Assembly: GCA_011065235.1 (NCBI GenBank) | Contig: JAAKFB010000092.1 | Span: 1 to 7,038 of the forward strand | From: Chlamydiota bacterium | Lineage (GTDB): Bacteria > Chlamydiota > Chlamydiia > Chlamydiales > Rhabdochlamydiaceae | Reading direction: 5' to 3' | Length of the DNA stretch: 7,038 bases | Shown here: positions 1 to 6,531 of the stretch, piece by piece | How positions within the stretch are numbered: position 1 is the stretch's first letter | How the letters are laid out: every line of letters begins with the position of its first letter | Program-made: the position numbers and the translations under genes | Notes under the pieces: generated by a model | What the model was told of the DNA's origin: nothing | Seen by the model: the letters and a program-made list of their open reading frames with translations, nothing else | Databases searched by the model: none

Positions 1-920
1 GCAAGAGTTCCACGAAGAAAGTCTTCAATAGGTAGCAAATTTTTTCCTTCCAATTGAATTTCTAAAAGCGATAGAGCTCCTTGCCCACAGGCAACGATCC
101 ATTCTTTTTTTTGAAAAGACAGTGTTTCCCCGGGCTTTCCCGAGTTATCAAGGATTTTTTTTGTTCTCTTAATCCCTAAACGCTTCGTCTCTCCCTGCAC
201 CTCGACAAAGCAAAAAGCGCCTGGAAAGGGAGATAGTCCTCGAATTTGGTTGTGAATTTTTTCTGCACTTTGATCCCAGTGGATCACCCGATCTTCAAGT
301 GTTATTTTTGGTGCTGAGGTGGCCGCTTCGTGATTTTGTGGAATTTTTTCAAGCGTGCCAAAAGAAATTTTTTCTAAGACTTTCATTAGAGCGGGCCCCG
401 AGAGCTTGCAAAGTTTTTCTTCGAGATCGCCAAAGGTAGTATCCTCGTCAATCGGTGTTTCGACAATTTCTAGCATAGCCCCTGCATCCATTTTAAGAAC
501 CATCTCCATGATGGTCACTCCGCTTTCTTTTTCCCCATTCATGATCGCCCGCTGAATGGGCGCAGCTCCACGATACTTAGGGAGTAGGCTCGCATGGATA
601 TTTATCGGCAATTTTGTCGGAATCTCGAGTAGGTTAGTTTTGATGATTTCTCCATATGCAACGACGACGAAAACATCTGGCTCAAAACTTTTTAGTGTGC
701 TGGCAAAGGTATCTGTCGAGGCCTTTTCTGGTTGAAAGAGAGGAAGGTTGGGATATTTTTCTGCTGCAAGGGTTTTGACGGCGGAGGAGATAAGTTTTTT
801 GGAGCGTCCTTGTGGACGGTCAGGTCGTGTCACCACGGCGACGACATTTTGCTCTTTTTCAATGAGATATTCGAGAATATGCGCAGAAAAAGGAGGCGTT
901 CCAAAAAATACGATTTTCAA
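1..920 (-). CDS. fmt: Methionyl-tRNA formyltransferase (Fmt), 3' end cut off by the window
   Basis: Fmt formylates the amino group of Met-tRNAfMet using 10-formyl-tetrahydrofolate, producing the initiator tRNA in the cytoplasm. I translated this frame by hand. It opens with MKIVFFGTPPFS, typical of Fmt. The hallmark SLLPKYRGAAPIQ is at residues 111-123. The formyltransferase catalytic triad is N107, H109 and D145 (D145 within MDAGAM), matching N106/H108/D144 of the E. coli enzyme with a one-residue offset. The C-terminal tRNA-binding domain ends in LEGKNLLPIEDFLRGTL, which resembles the normal family terminus. The 306 codons seen are therefore nearly the whole protein, and only the last few residues and the stop lie outside. 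The start is TTG at 920-918, because the recognisable N-terminus begins exactly there. A weak GGAAG at 925-929 lies 4 nt upstream. The TTG overlaps the lpxA stop (TTGA), suggesting translational coupling. Function is near certain; the start is very likely. Confidence 0.95.
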   Translation of the reverse strand, partial: MKIVFFGTPPFSAHILEYLIEKEQNVVAVVTRPDRPQGRSKKLISSAVKTLAAEKYPNLPLFQPEKASTDTFASTLKSFEPDVFVVVAYGEIIKTNLLEIPTKLPINIHASLLPKYRGAAPIQRAIMNGEKESGVTIMEMVLKMDAGAMLEIVETPIDEDTTFGDLEEKLCKLSGPALMKVLEKISFGTLEKIPQNHEAATSAPKITLEDRVIHWDQSAEKIHNQIRGLSPFPGAFCFVEVQGETKRLGIKRTKKILDNSGKPGETLSFQKKEWIVACGQGALSLLEIQLEGKNLLPIEDFLRGTL

Positions 921-1765
921 ACTTCTTCCAAGAGGTCTTCATATTCTGCAAAGTCTTCTTGAGGATCAACAACAATGCCTTGAAAACCGATGAGACCACG
1001 CCTAGAGTTGCGACAGAAATCCACCCAGTGTTTCACATGGGGATTCATATCGACTTCTTGCTCGACTTTATCGAGGGCTTCTTCAAGGCGCATTCCACTG
1101 CGGTAGGTATGGCGGAAGGCTTGCGTGAGGCTTTTGCGCACGTCAAATGGGAATCCATGGCGCTTTAGGCCGACGAGATTGAGCCCTCCGATTTTGTAGG
1201 GCGAGCCTGCGCCGATTGTATAAGGGGGGACATCATGGGTGATGCGGCTAAAGCCCCCTACCATCGAATAGCCTCCAATGCGTGAAAATTGATGAACGGG
1301 GGTCATTCCACCGATCACAGCAAAATCCTCGACAATGACGTGGCCTGCTAAATTCGCATTGTTGGCCATGATGACTCGGTTACCAATTTCACAATTATGG
1401 GCAACATGGCAATAAGCCATGATCAGGCAATTGTCCCCAATTTTGACGATCGAGTTTTCTTGGCACGAGGAATTGATGGTACAGAATTCGCGGATCTCGC
1501 AATTTTTTCCGATCACGACAAAAGTTTTTTCCCCGCGAAACTTCAAATCTTGCGTCTTAGTTCCAATGCTGGCGGAGGGCCAAATAATCGTTCCCTCCCC
1601 AATTGTAGTATGTCCTTCGATATAGGCATGGGACTTGACGACTACATTATCTTCCAGAGTGACCGTACTTTTGATTACAGCATAGGCTTCAACGGTGACG
1701 TTGCTCCCAATTTTGGCACCAGACTCGATAATTGCAGCAGGATGGATATAAGATTTTTTAGACAT
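917..1765 (-). CDS. lpxA: UDP-N-acetylglucosamine O-acyltransferase (LpxA)
   Basis: LpxA is cytoplasmic and catalyses the first step of lipid A synthesis, transferring a 3-hydroxyacyl chain from acyl carrier protein to the 3-OH of UDP-GlcNAc. The 282-residue product starts with SYIHPAAIIESGAKIG and carries hexapeptide repeats over about residues 5-185, the left-handed beta-helix fold. The catalytic region is CHVAHNC, with H123 aligning to E. coli H125; NNANLAGH supplies H142 (E. coli H144). Residue G171 in MVGGFS aligns to E. coli G173, the acyl-chain ruler, which in that enzyme allows a C14 chain. The C-terminal helical domain runs from about residue 200 and includes LKRHGF. Roughly 20 residues continue past the normal E. 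coli end (RGLI), an acidic tail; I recall the C. trachomatis protein is also about 280 residues. It follows fabZ by 21 nt and ends inside the fmt start. A weak AGAG at 1771-1774 lies 5 nt upstream of ATG. Confidence 0.97.
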   Translation of the reverse strand: MSKKSYIHPAAIIESGAKIGSNVTVEAYAVIKSTVTLEDNVVVKSHAYIEGHTTIGEGTIIWPSASIGTKTQDLKFRGEKTFVVIGKNCEIREFCTINSSCQENSIVKIGDNCLIMAYCHVAHNCEIGNRVIMANNANLAGHVIVEDFAVIGGMTPVHQFSRIGGYSMVGGFSRITHDVPPYTIGAGSPYKIGGLNLVGLKRHGFPFDVRKSLTQAFRHTYRSGMRLEEALDKVEQEVDMNPHVKHWVDFCRNSRRGLIGFQGIVVDPQEDFAEYEDLLEEV

Positions 1766-1786
1766 GAGTTCTCTATTTTTTTCCGT

Positions 1787-2251
1787 TTAAAGTTGCTCTT
1801 TTTCCACAAGGGCAAATCCAATTTCTGCTTCAACAGCGAGTTGCCCGTCCACATGAGCTTTGGCTTGGATTTTTCCTCCCTTGCTACTGAAATGTAATCC
1901 TATAGCTTCCAGTGTCAAGACATCCCCAGGAACAACAGGCTTGCGAAATTTGGCATATTTGACACTCAATAACAGGGCAATTTTTGCAGTTTGGCTCTTT
2001 TGATGAACGAGGATTCCTCCTGTTTGCGCAAGGGCTTCGAGGATCAACACCCCTGGCATAATAGGAGCTTCGGGGAAGTGTCCTTGAAAAAACTGCTCAT
2101 TAGAGGTGACATTTTTGATTCCTATAATCAGATTTTCTTCCAAATCCAATTTAATGATCCGATCGACAAGCAAAAAGGGATACCGGTGAGGTAAGATTTT
2201 AGCAATCTTTTTAATATCGAATACAGAGGAATGGCTAGACACGTTCGCCAT
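1787..2251 (-). CDS. fabZ: (3R)-hydroxyacyl-ACP dehydratase (FabZ)
   Basis: FabZ is cytoplasmic and dehydrates (R)-3-hydroxyacyl-ACP to trans-2-enoyl-ACP in type II fatty-acid elongation. The 154-residue product has the single hot-dog domain of the family and about its usual length. Diagnostic segments are LPHRYPFLLVDR (residues 20-31) and GHFPEAPIMPGVLILEALAQ (57-76), the latter holding catalytic H58 and E72. The start ATG lies inside the last codons of lpxC, giving a 17-nt overlap. It is supported by GGAGA at 2261-2265, 9 nt upstream and itself within lpxC, so translation of the two genes is probably coupled. FabZ and LpxA draw on the same hydroxyacyl-ACP pool, so encoding them side by side with LpxC fits control of the split between phospholipid and lipid A. 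FabZ is preferred over FabA from the motif set and the lpx neighbours. Confidence 0.97.
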   Translation of the reverse strand: MANVSSHSSVFDIKKIAKILPHRYPFLLVDRIIKLDLEENLIIGIKNVTSNEQFFQGHFPEAPIMPGVLILEALAQTGGILVHQKSQTAKIALLLSVKYAKFRKPVVPGDVLTLEAIGLHFSSKGGKIQAKAHVDGQLAVEAEIGFALVEKEQL

Positions 2252-3155
2252 TATTAGCTTTCTCCATCTTAATTTGATTTAAAAGTCCGTGGGCAAATGC
2301 AACATTCGAAGCATGCCCAGAACGAATCGCAATAATATGTGCACAAAAAGATACAGCTAGCAAAGATAAATCTCCAATCAAATCGAGAATTTTGTGGCGG
2401 ACCATTTCATCCGAAAAACGAACTCCATCGGGGTTGATCACAACGTCGTTTTTGATGATCACGGCATTGTCAAGTCCGCCCCCTTTTATGAGTCCATTTT
2501 CAATGAAAGGAGCGATGTCTTCGTACAGACAAAACGTACGGCAAGGAGCAATTTCTTTGCAAAAATACTCGGGAGTGATGGGGGCACAGAGATATTGAGA
2601 ATGTAAAATTTCCGATTCTGGGAATTGCAGGGTGTAGCTGATTTTTAGCTCTTCGGAAGGGATAGCCACGATGTGCACTTCTCCTTGTGACCAGCTAACC
2701 GGAAAATCTAATTTGTGAACAATTCTTTCTTTATCTAGTTCTTCTATTTCCCCTTTTAGAATGATGTCAACGAAAGGCTCTGCACTCCCATCCATGATAG
2801 GCACTTCGGGACCTGATAATTCGAGAAGAGCATTGTCAATTCCCATGGCGCTTAAAGCTGCGAGGACATGTTCGACTGTGTGAATTGTGCAGTTTTCATT
2901 GCCCAAAATGGTACAGCGAGGAGTGCTCACGACATGGTCCAAATCAGCAATAACTTTCGGATTGCCAGGCAGATCTGTCCGTTGAAACAGAATTCCCGTA
3001 TCGGGATCAGCTGGATGGATAGTTAACGATGCACTTTCTGCAGTGAAAAGCCCGATTCCAGAAATCGAAATGGGTTTCTTCAGGGTCTTTTGTTTGGATG
3101 GATCGAAACTCGCTTTTTTTGAAAGCTCAACTTCAGCTCCATAAGAAACAGCCAA
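2235..3155 (-). CDS. lpxC: UDP-3-O-acyl-N-acetylglucosamine deacetylase (LpxC), TTG start
   Basis: LpxC is the zinc-dependent cytoplasmic deacetylase that makes the first committed step of lipid A synthesis, acting on the LpxA product. The 306-residue protein contains TVEHVLAAL with catalytic E95 and zinc ligand H96 (E. coli E78/H79), the IMDGSAEPFV motif (120-129), and VRHKILDLIGDL with H254 and D258 (E. coli H238/D242). H281 in SGHASN aligns to E. coli H265. All key residues are present, so it should be active. The recognisable fold begins near residue 22 (KQKTLKKPI), leaving about 20 unmatched N-terminal residues. The start must be TTG at 3155-3153: an in-frame TGA lies two codons upstream, AGAGGT at 3161-3166 provides a ribosome site, and no ATG occurs in frame before M104. 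It follows lnt by 84 nt and overlaps fabZ by 17 nt. Confidence 0.96.
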   Translation of the reverse strand: MAVSYGAEVELSKKASFDPSKQKTLKKPISISGIGLFTAESASLTIHPADPDTGILFQRTDLPGNPKVIADLDHVVSTPRCTILGNENCTIHTVEHVLAALSAMGIDNALLELSGPEVPIMDGSAEPFVDIILKGEIEELDKERIVHKLDFPVSWSQGEVHIVAIPSEELKISYTLQFPESEILHSQYLCAPITPEYFCKEIAPCRTFCLYEDIAPFIENGLIKGGGLDNAVIIKNDVVINPDGVRFSDEMVRHKILDLIGDLSLLAVSFCAHIIAIRSGHASNVAFAHGLLNQIKMEKANNGERV

Positions 3156-3239
3156 CTGTCACCTCTGTTTTGAAACGGGTTCTCCGAGTAGTCAAACTTA
3201 GCGTAAATCGCCCATTTAAGCAACTCCGAAGTAGCGCTA
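3156..3239 (-). promoter_or_regulatory. lnt-lpxC intergenic leader with base-pairing potential
   Basis: This 84-nt gap is the largest in the minus-strand cluster. Reading the minus strand, AAATGGG (3217-3211) can pair with CCCGTTT (3179-3173) in seven pairs including one G-U, enclosing about 31 nt that holds a small GCG/CGC hairpin. A competing pairing, TTTGA with TCAAA, uses some of the same bases. The lpxC ribosome site AGAGGT begins about 6 nt after the 3' arm, so structure here could affect lpxC translation. I see no convincing promoter: TTGACT (3195-3190) has only a poor -10 (CAAAAC) at 17 nt, and transcription from it would start within the ribosome site. A regulatory role is inference from weak pairing. 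Confidence 0.25.
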
Positions 3240-4856
3240 TCAGTCTAATTCTTTTTTGAATATAGCAAATATCACCAAAAATAAAAGGGACAAACACACA
3301 ATTCCCCCATTTCCCCACAAAGAAAACAGGGTGGAATACTCATAGGCGGTAATCTGGGTAGATAAAACTCCCGTTTGAATGCGCGTCGCTCCGCCACACT
3401 CTTCAAGCCTGCCCACTGTTCTTCCCAAACTGTCAACCACGGCGCTGACCCCTGTGTTGCAGGCTCGGACAAGTGCTACTCCATTTTCAACGGCGCGAAA
3501 CTTGGCATGCTCAAAGTGTTGACTCGGCAGCCGCGAATAGGGATACCACCCATCATTGGTCACATTCACTAAGAGCTTTGCCCCAAGCAGGCGTCCTTCT
3601 CTGATTTTATGAGGAAAGGTCTCTTCATAACAAATCGATACCGCCATGGGGACTTTCCCATGAAAGAGCTTTGCCCCATCGCCCGGAGTAAAAAAATCAG
3701 CAATCCCATAGCTTTTAACTAGTGGAGCGAGAAAACGAAAGGGGAGATATTCTGCCAACGGCATGAGAACCTGTTTATCATAGCGTGAGGCAGAGGAGTC
3801 AAAGGGCTTGAAGTGAAAAGCAGAATTATACGACTTCCCATCCGGTTCAACATGATCTAGACCAATGACCACTTCGCTACTAAAAATATTTGACAAACTC
3901 TGGCTCCAAAAAACATTGGAAACCATATCCGAATCGCCCTCGGGGAAAATGCTAGCTGGCACAGAGCCAAAAATCTCCAAAAAAACTGTCTCGACTTTAT
4001 TGCGATCATAAAAAGCCGTACCACTTGAAAGCGGCACCACCGCCTCTGGTAATACAATCAAATCAAAATGGGATTTTCCCTCTTCTTTTAAAAAAAAGAG
4101 AATCCGTTTCCATTGATCATAGGGATTAATAAATGCCCTGATTTTCCCTTGGATGGGGGTCTTTTCCGGAGGGAGCAAGCCTGTTTGGACAAGAGCGCAA
4201 GAAAGCTTAGGAAGATCTGTTCTTTTTGCGATTTGGGCGTCGTGATAAGAAATATGACAGAATCCAAATAGATAAGGCAGGCATACAGCGCCTCCCCAAA
4301 TCAGATAGTGGACAATCCCCTTTCGCAAAAATGCACGGAGTCCCAGTAAGTTGACCATCATGACCCAGAACGTGAGTCCTAGAATTCCAAAAACTGCTCC
4401 GAGTTGAATGGCATATACATGCGAGAGTGCAATGCCACAGAGATTCCAGCTATACCCACATATAAAATGGTAGCGAGACCACTCCAAAAGCGTCCAAACT
4501 GAGGCAATGGCTAAAATACACGGAAAATTCAAGTGACGCTTGTAAGGAATCAAAATGGAAAGCAGACCAAATTGGAGTCCGAGCCCAATGCTGAGGCCCA
4601 GCCAGACTAAGAGGATGTAAATTCCCTGGTATTCGATAGCGCTCATCCAGGAGAGCTGAATAATCGAGACTGCACCGTACCAAAGGGTCGCACGCCAAAA
4701 ACGCTGTCTTTTGAATGGATAGATCCGGATGGCATGCCAGAAAAGGGCAAAGCCCACTGCCGCAGCAATCGGAGCAAGCAGCACCGAAAAGCTTGGTTGA
4801 CCGAAAGCCACAATAAGAAAGGCGATCAGGCCTTGAAGAAAAATTTTAGCGCGCAT
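3240..4856 (-). CDS. lnt: Apolipoprotein N-acyltransferase (Lnt)
   Basis: Lnt is an inner-membrane enzyme that adds the third, N-linked acyl chain to the N-terminal cysteine of lipoproteins, using phospholipid as donor. The 538-residue product has a multi-span N-terminal membrane region (about residues 5-200, with hydrophobic stretches near 5-40, 78-103, 111-125, 148-172 and 181-200). A nitrilase-like domain (about 215-500) and a closing membrane helix (about 512-533) follow. The catalytic triad is visible as E271 in LIVLPEA, K361 in YDKQVLMPLAEYLPF and C409 in SICYEETFP, matching E267/K335/C387 of E. coli. NVTNDGWYP (431-439) is another family signature. It starts 10 nt after the DoxX-family gene. 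No ribosome site lies at normal spacing (GAAGG is about 17 nt away), so coupling to the upstream stop is likely. The 5' hydrophobic segment supports this start. The chlamydial homologue is often called cutE. Confidence 0.95.
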   Translation of the reverse strand: MRAKIFLQGLIAFLIVAFGQPSFSVLLAPIAAAVGFALFWHAIRIYPFKRQRFWRATLWYGAVSIIQLSWMSAIEYQGIYILLVWLGLSIGLGLQFGLLSILIPYKRHLNFPCILAIASVWTLLEWSRYHFICGYSWNLCGIALSHVYAIQLGAVFGILGLTFWVMMVNLLGLRAFLRKGIVHYLIWGGAVCLPYLFGFCHISYHDAQIAKRTDLPKLSCALVQTGLLPPEKTPIQGKIRAFINPYDQWKRILFFLKEEGKSHFDLIVLPEAVVPLSSGTAFYDRNKVETVFLEIFGSVPASIFPEGDSDMVSNVFWSQSLSNIFSSEVVIGLDHVEPDGKSYNSAFHFKPFDSSASRYDKQVLMPLAEYLPFRFLAPLVKSYGIADFFTPGDGAKLFHGKVPMAVSICYEETFPHKIREGRLLGAKLLVNVTNDGWYPYSRLPSQHFEHAKFRAVENGVALVRACNTGVSAVVDSLGRTVGRLEECGGATRIQTGVLSTQITAYEYSTLFSLWGNGGIVCLSLLFLVIFAIFKKELD

Positions 4857-4866
4857 CAGCTATATG

Positions 4867-5322
4867 CTATTTGCCTTCTACTTTGATCTTTTTGGGTCCT
4901 TTACCAAAGGCAAGTAACACGAGGCCGCCCCCGAAAATGCTCAAATTTTTCAAAAACATAGCCATTTGCAATTGCTGCTCACTTCCTTGCAATACCCAAA
5001 AATTGTGGAAGAGAAGGGTAGTGGGGATCAAAAATAGGCAGAGGATAAAAGCTCCGAAGCGCACCTGGATGCCAAGGAGCACCAACAGACCGCCTACAAC
5101 TTCGATAATCGTCCCCACAACGAGAAGCGTGGGAGCAAGCGGGAGAATTTTATCAAAAAGACCTTGTGCCCATCCCTGATGATAAGACTTGCTCAAGACA
5201 TCGAGCATTTGATTGACGAGTTGTTGCTCGGATGCATCCCAATTAAAAAATTTTTGGATACCCGCTACAATAAAAATGATGCTGAAGCAGAGCCTCCCCA
5301 GAAAACAAATAAATTTTTGCAT
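4867..5322 (-). CDS. DoxX-family small membrane protein
   Basis: The 151-residue product is almost entirely hydrophobic, with four predicted membrane segments at about residues 6-25, 62-84, 88-108 and 120-140. The first carries the family-like pattern GRLCFSIIFIVAGIQKFFN. The last has MFLKNLSIFGGGLVLLAFG, the usual final helix of DoxX proteins. A short basic tail (KGPKKIKVEGK) follows. Members of this family are membrane proteins variously linked to respiratory or thiol redox chemistry, but most are uncharacterised, and no substrate can be read here. It has no signal-peptide cleavage site. The start is supported by AGGAG at 5329-5333, 6 nt before ATG, the best ribosome site in the window. It is the first gene of the cluster and lies 10 nt from lnt, so it should be co-transcribed with it. 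Family assignment is fairly secure; function is unknown. Confidence 0.85.
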   Translation of the reverse strand: MQKFICFLGRLCFSIIFIVAGIQKFFNWDASEQQLVNQMLDVLSKSYHQGWAQGLFDKILPLAPTLLVVGTIIEVVGGLLVLLGIQVRFGAFILCLFLIPTTLLFHNFWVLQGSEQQLQMAMFLKNLSIFGGGLVLLAFGKGPKKIKVEGK

Positions 5323-5335
5323 AATCTTCTCCTAC

Positions 5336-5364
5336 TTTACATGTGATTTTATCTGCAGTATAAT
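5336..5364 (+). promoter_or_regulatory. Strong sigma70-type promoter for the RNA methyltransferase gene
   Basis: TTTACA (5336-5341), a 17-bp spacer and a perfect TATAAT (5359-5364) form a near-consensus housekeeping promoter; the chlamydial major sigma factor recognises sigma70-like elements. Transcription would be expected to begin around 5370-5372, only about 5-7 nt before the ATG at 5377. The element lies in the 54-bp divergent gap. The -35 sits just upstream of the DoxX gene's ribosome site on the other strand. Confidence 0.7.
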
Positions 5365-5385
5365 GATCGTGCCATTATGAAGAAA
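5357..5385 (-). promoter_or_regulatory. Possible promoter for the DoxX-lnt-lpx-fmt cluster
   Basis: On the minus strand, TATACT (5362-5357) matches a -10 element at five of six positions and lies 34 nt upstream of the DoxX gene start. The -35 at 17-bp spacing (TTTCTT, 5385-5380) is poor and falls inside the first codons of the divergent gene. The -10 shares four bases with the plus-strand TATAAT, so the two promoters could not easily be occupied at once. It is the only plausible minus-strand promoter I see before the cluster. Confidence 0.35.
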
Positions 5386-6513
5386 ACTTTTCGCGAATAT
5401 CATCTCTTCAAGATCCTCGACTCCTTTGATTTTGAATCCCTCCCCCTGGATGTTCACCTAGGACAATATTTTCGAAAAAATCATGCAATCGGTTCTAAAG
5501 ATCGCAAATTTATTGCAGAAAAAATTTACAAATTAATCCGATGGATGGGGCTTATCGATCACCATTGTGAGGAATCCCACGATTGGAGTGAACGCTATCG
5601 CGCTTTAGATAAACTCAACATAAGCAAGAGCACCCAAGACTCCTCTATCCCCCTTCATGTCCGCGCAAGCTTCCCAAAACATTTATTTACCCTATTCTCC
5701 GATCATTTTGGCGAAGAAAAAGCCTTGGAGCTCTGCTTGGCTTGCAACACTCCTGCCCCCACTACCATCCGAGTAAATGTGCTGAAAACCACTAGGAACA
5801 CTCTGCTTTCGAAGTGGAAAGAAAAATTTTCTGTCTCCTCAACCAAACATTCGGTCTGGGGGATCAATTTCGAAGAAAAAATCAATTTTCAGACCCTTGA
5901 AGACTTCAAAAATGGATTTTTTGAAGTCCAAGATGAAGCGAGCCAGCTCATTGCCGATTTAGTCGATGCTTCTCCTGGAGACCAGGTGCTTGACTTTTGC
6001 GCTGGGTCAGGGGGAAAAACACTGGCTTTTGCCCATAAGCTCCAAGGCAAAGGACAGATCTATTTACACGACATCCGAGAGCGTCCTTTAATAAAAGCTA
6101 AAAGACGCCTCGCGCGGGCTGGGATTGAAAATGCGCAAATCATGCCTCACGACACTCCTCATAAAAAAAATTTAAAGGGAAAATTTAATTGGGTTTTAGT
6201 CGATGTTCCATGTAGTGGTTCTGGGACATTGCGCCGCAACCCTGATTTGAAATGGAAATTTTCCTCCGACATGCTCGAAAGACTCGTCCAAGAGCAAAAG
6301 ACAATTTTCGAAGAGGCTCTCTTTTTCCTCGCTCCTAAAGGAAAAATTGTCTATTCGACATGCAGCATCCTCCCCCAAGAAAATGACCGACAACTCGAGC
6401 ATTTTCAAAATGCTTTTAACCTCGATCTCGTGAGCAAGCCTTTTCGCTCACTGCCCACAGAGGGGGGAATGGATGGGTTTTTTGGAGTAATCTTAAAGAA
6501 AGTGGAAAATTAA
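5377..6513 (+). CDS. RsmB/NOP2-family RNA cytosine-C5 methyltransferase
   Basis: This is a SAM-dependent RNA m5C methyltransferase of the COG0144 (Fmu/Sun/RsmB) family, cytoplasmic and most likely acting on 16S rRNA. The 378-residue product has an N-terminal region (about 1-125) that may be a reduced NusB-like domain. The Rossmann methyltransferase domain then begins with FFEVQDEASQ (181-190), and the SAM-binding loop is VLDFCAGSGGKT (204-215). Motif IV is DVPCSGSGTLRRNPDLKW with C279 and motif VI is YSTCSILPQEND with C329; these are the two cysteines of the m5C mechanism, so activity is expected. It is shorter than E. coli RsmB (429 residues), and the exact target base cannot be assigned, so no symbol is given. 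ATG 5377 is the first possible start, since the same frame has a TGA at 5344. It has no ribosome site and lies just after a strong promoter. Confidence 0.92.
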   Translation: MKKTFREYHLFKILDSFDFESLPLDVHLGQYFRKNHAIGSKDRKFIAEKIYKLIRWMGLIDHHCEESHDWSERYRALDKLNISKSTQDSSIPLHVRASFPKHLFTLFSDHFGEEKALELCLACNTPAPTTIRVNVLKTTRNTLLSKWKEKFSVSSTKHSVWGINFEEKINFQTLEDFKNGFFEVQDEASQLIADLVDASPGDQVLDFCAGSGGKTLAFAHKLQGKGQIYLHDIRERPLIKAKRRLARAGIENAQIMPHDTPHKKNLKGKFNWVLVDVPCSGSGTLRRNPDLKWKFSSDMLERLVQEQKTIFEEALFFLAPKGKIVYSTCSILPQENDRQLEHFQNAFNLDLVSKPFRSLPTEGGMDGFFGVILKKVEN

Positions 6514-6531
6514 ACCCCTCTATCGTATTAT
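6503..6531 (+). promoter_or_regulatory. Possible promoter for the SurA-like gene
   Basis: TGGAAA (6503-6508) and TATTAT (6526-6531) are separated by 17 bp. They match the sigma70 consensus at four and five positions respectively. The -35 overlaps the last codons of the methyltransferase gene. Expected initiation near 6538 coincides with the ATG at 6539, implying a leaderless transcript. The short AT-rich match could be chance, and read-through from the upstream gene is also possible. Confidence 0.35.

Noticed and set aside
1397..1897. 166-residue plus-strand ORF opposite lpxA and fabZ
   Set aside because: It is antisense to two genes with complete motif sets, shows no domain or membrane pattern, and crosses the fabZ-lpxA junction. 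It is a shadow ORF.
3167..3195. Promoter with TTGACT directly upstream of lpxC on the minus strand
   Set aside because: The -10 at 17-bp spacing is CAAAAC, only three matches, and transcription would begin inside the lpxC ribosome site.
3133..3318. 61-residue minus-strand ORF spanning the lnt end, the gap and the lpxC start
   Set aside because: It lies out of frame with both genes and resembles nothing I recognise. It would not explain the gap better than a leader.
4871..5179. 102-residue plus-strand ORF opposite the DoxX gene
   Set aside because: Its proline- and arginine-rich composition is what the complement of hydrophobic codons yields. There is no ribosome site, and the minus-strand reading has a clear four-helix protein.
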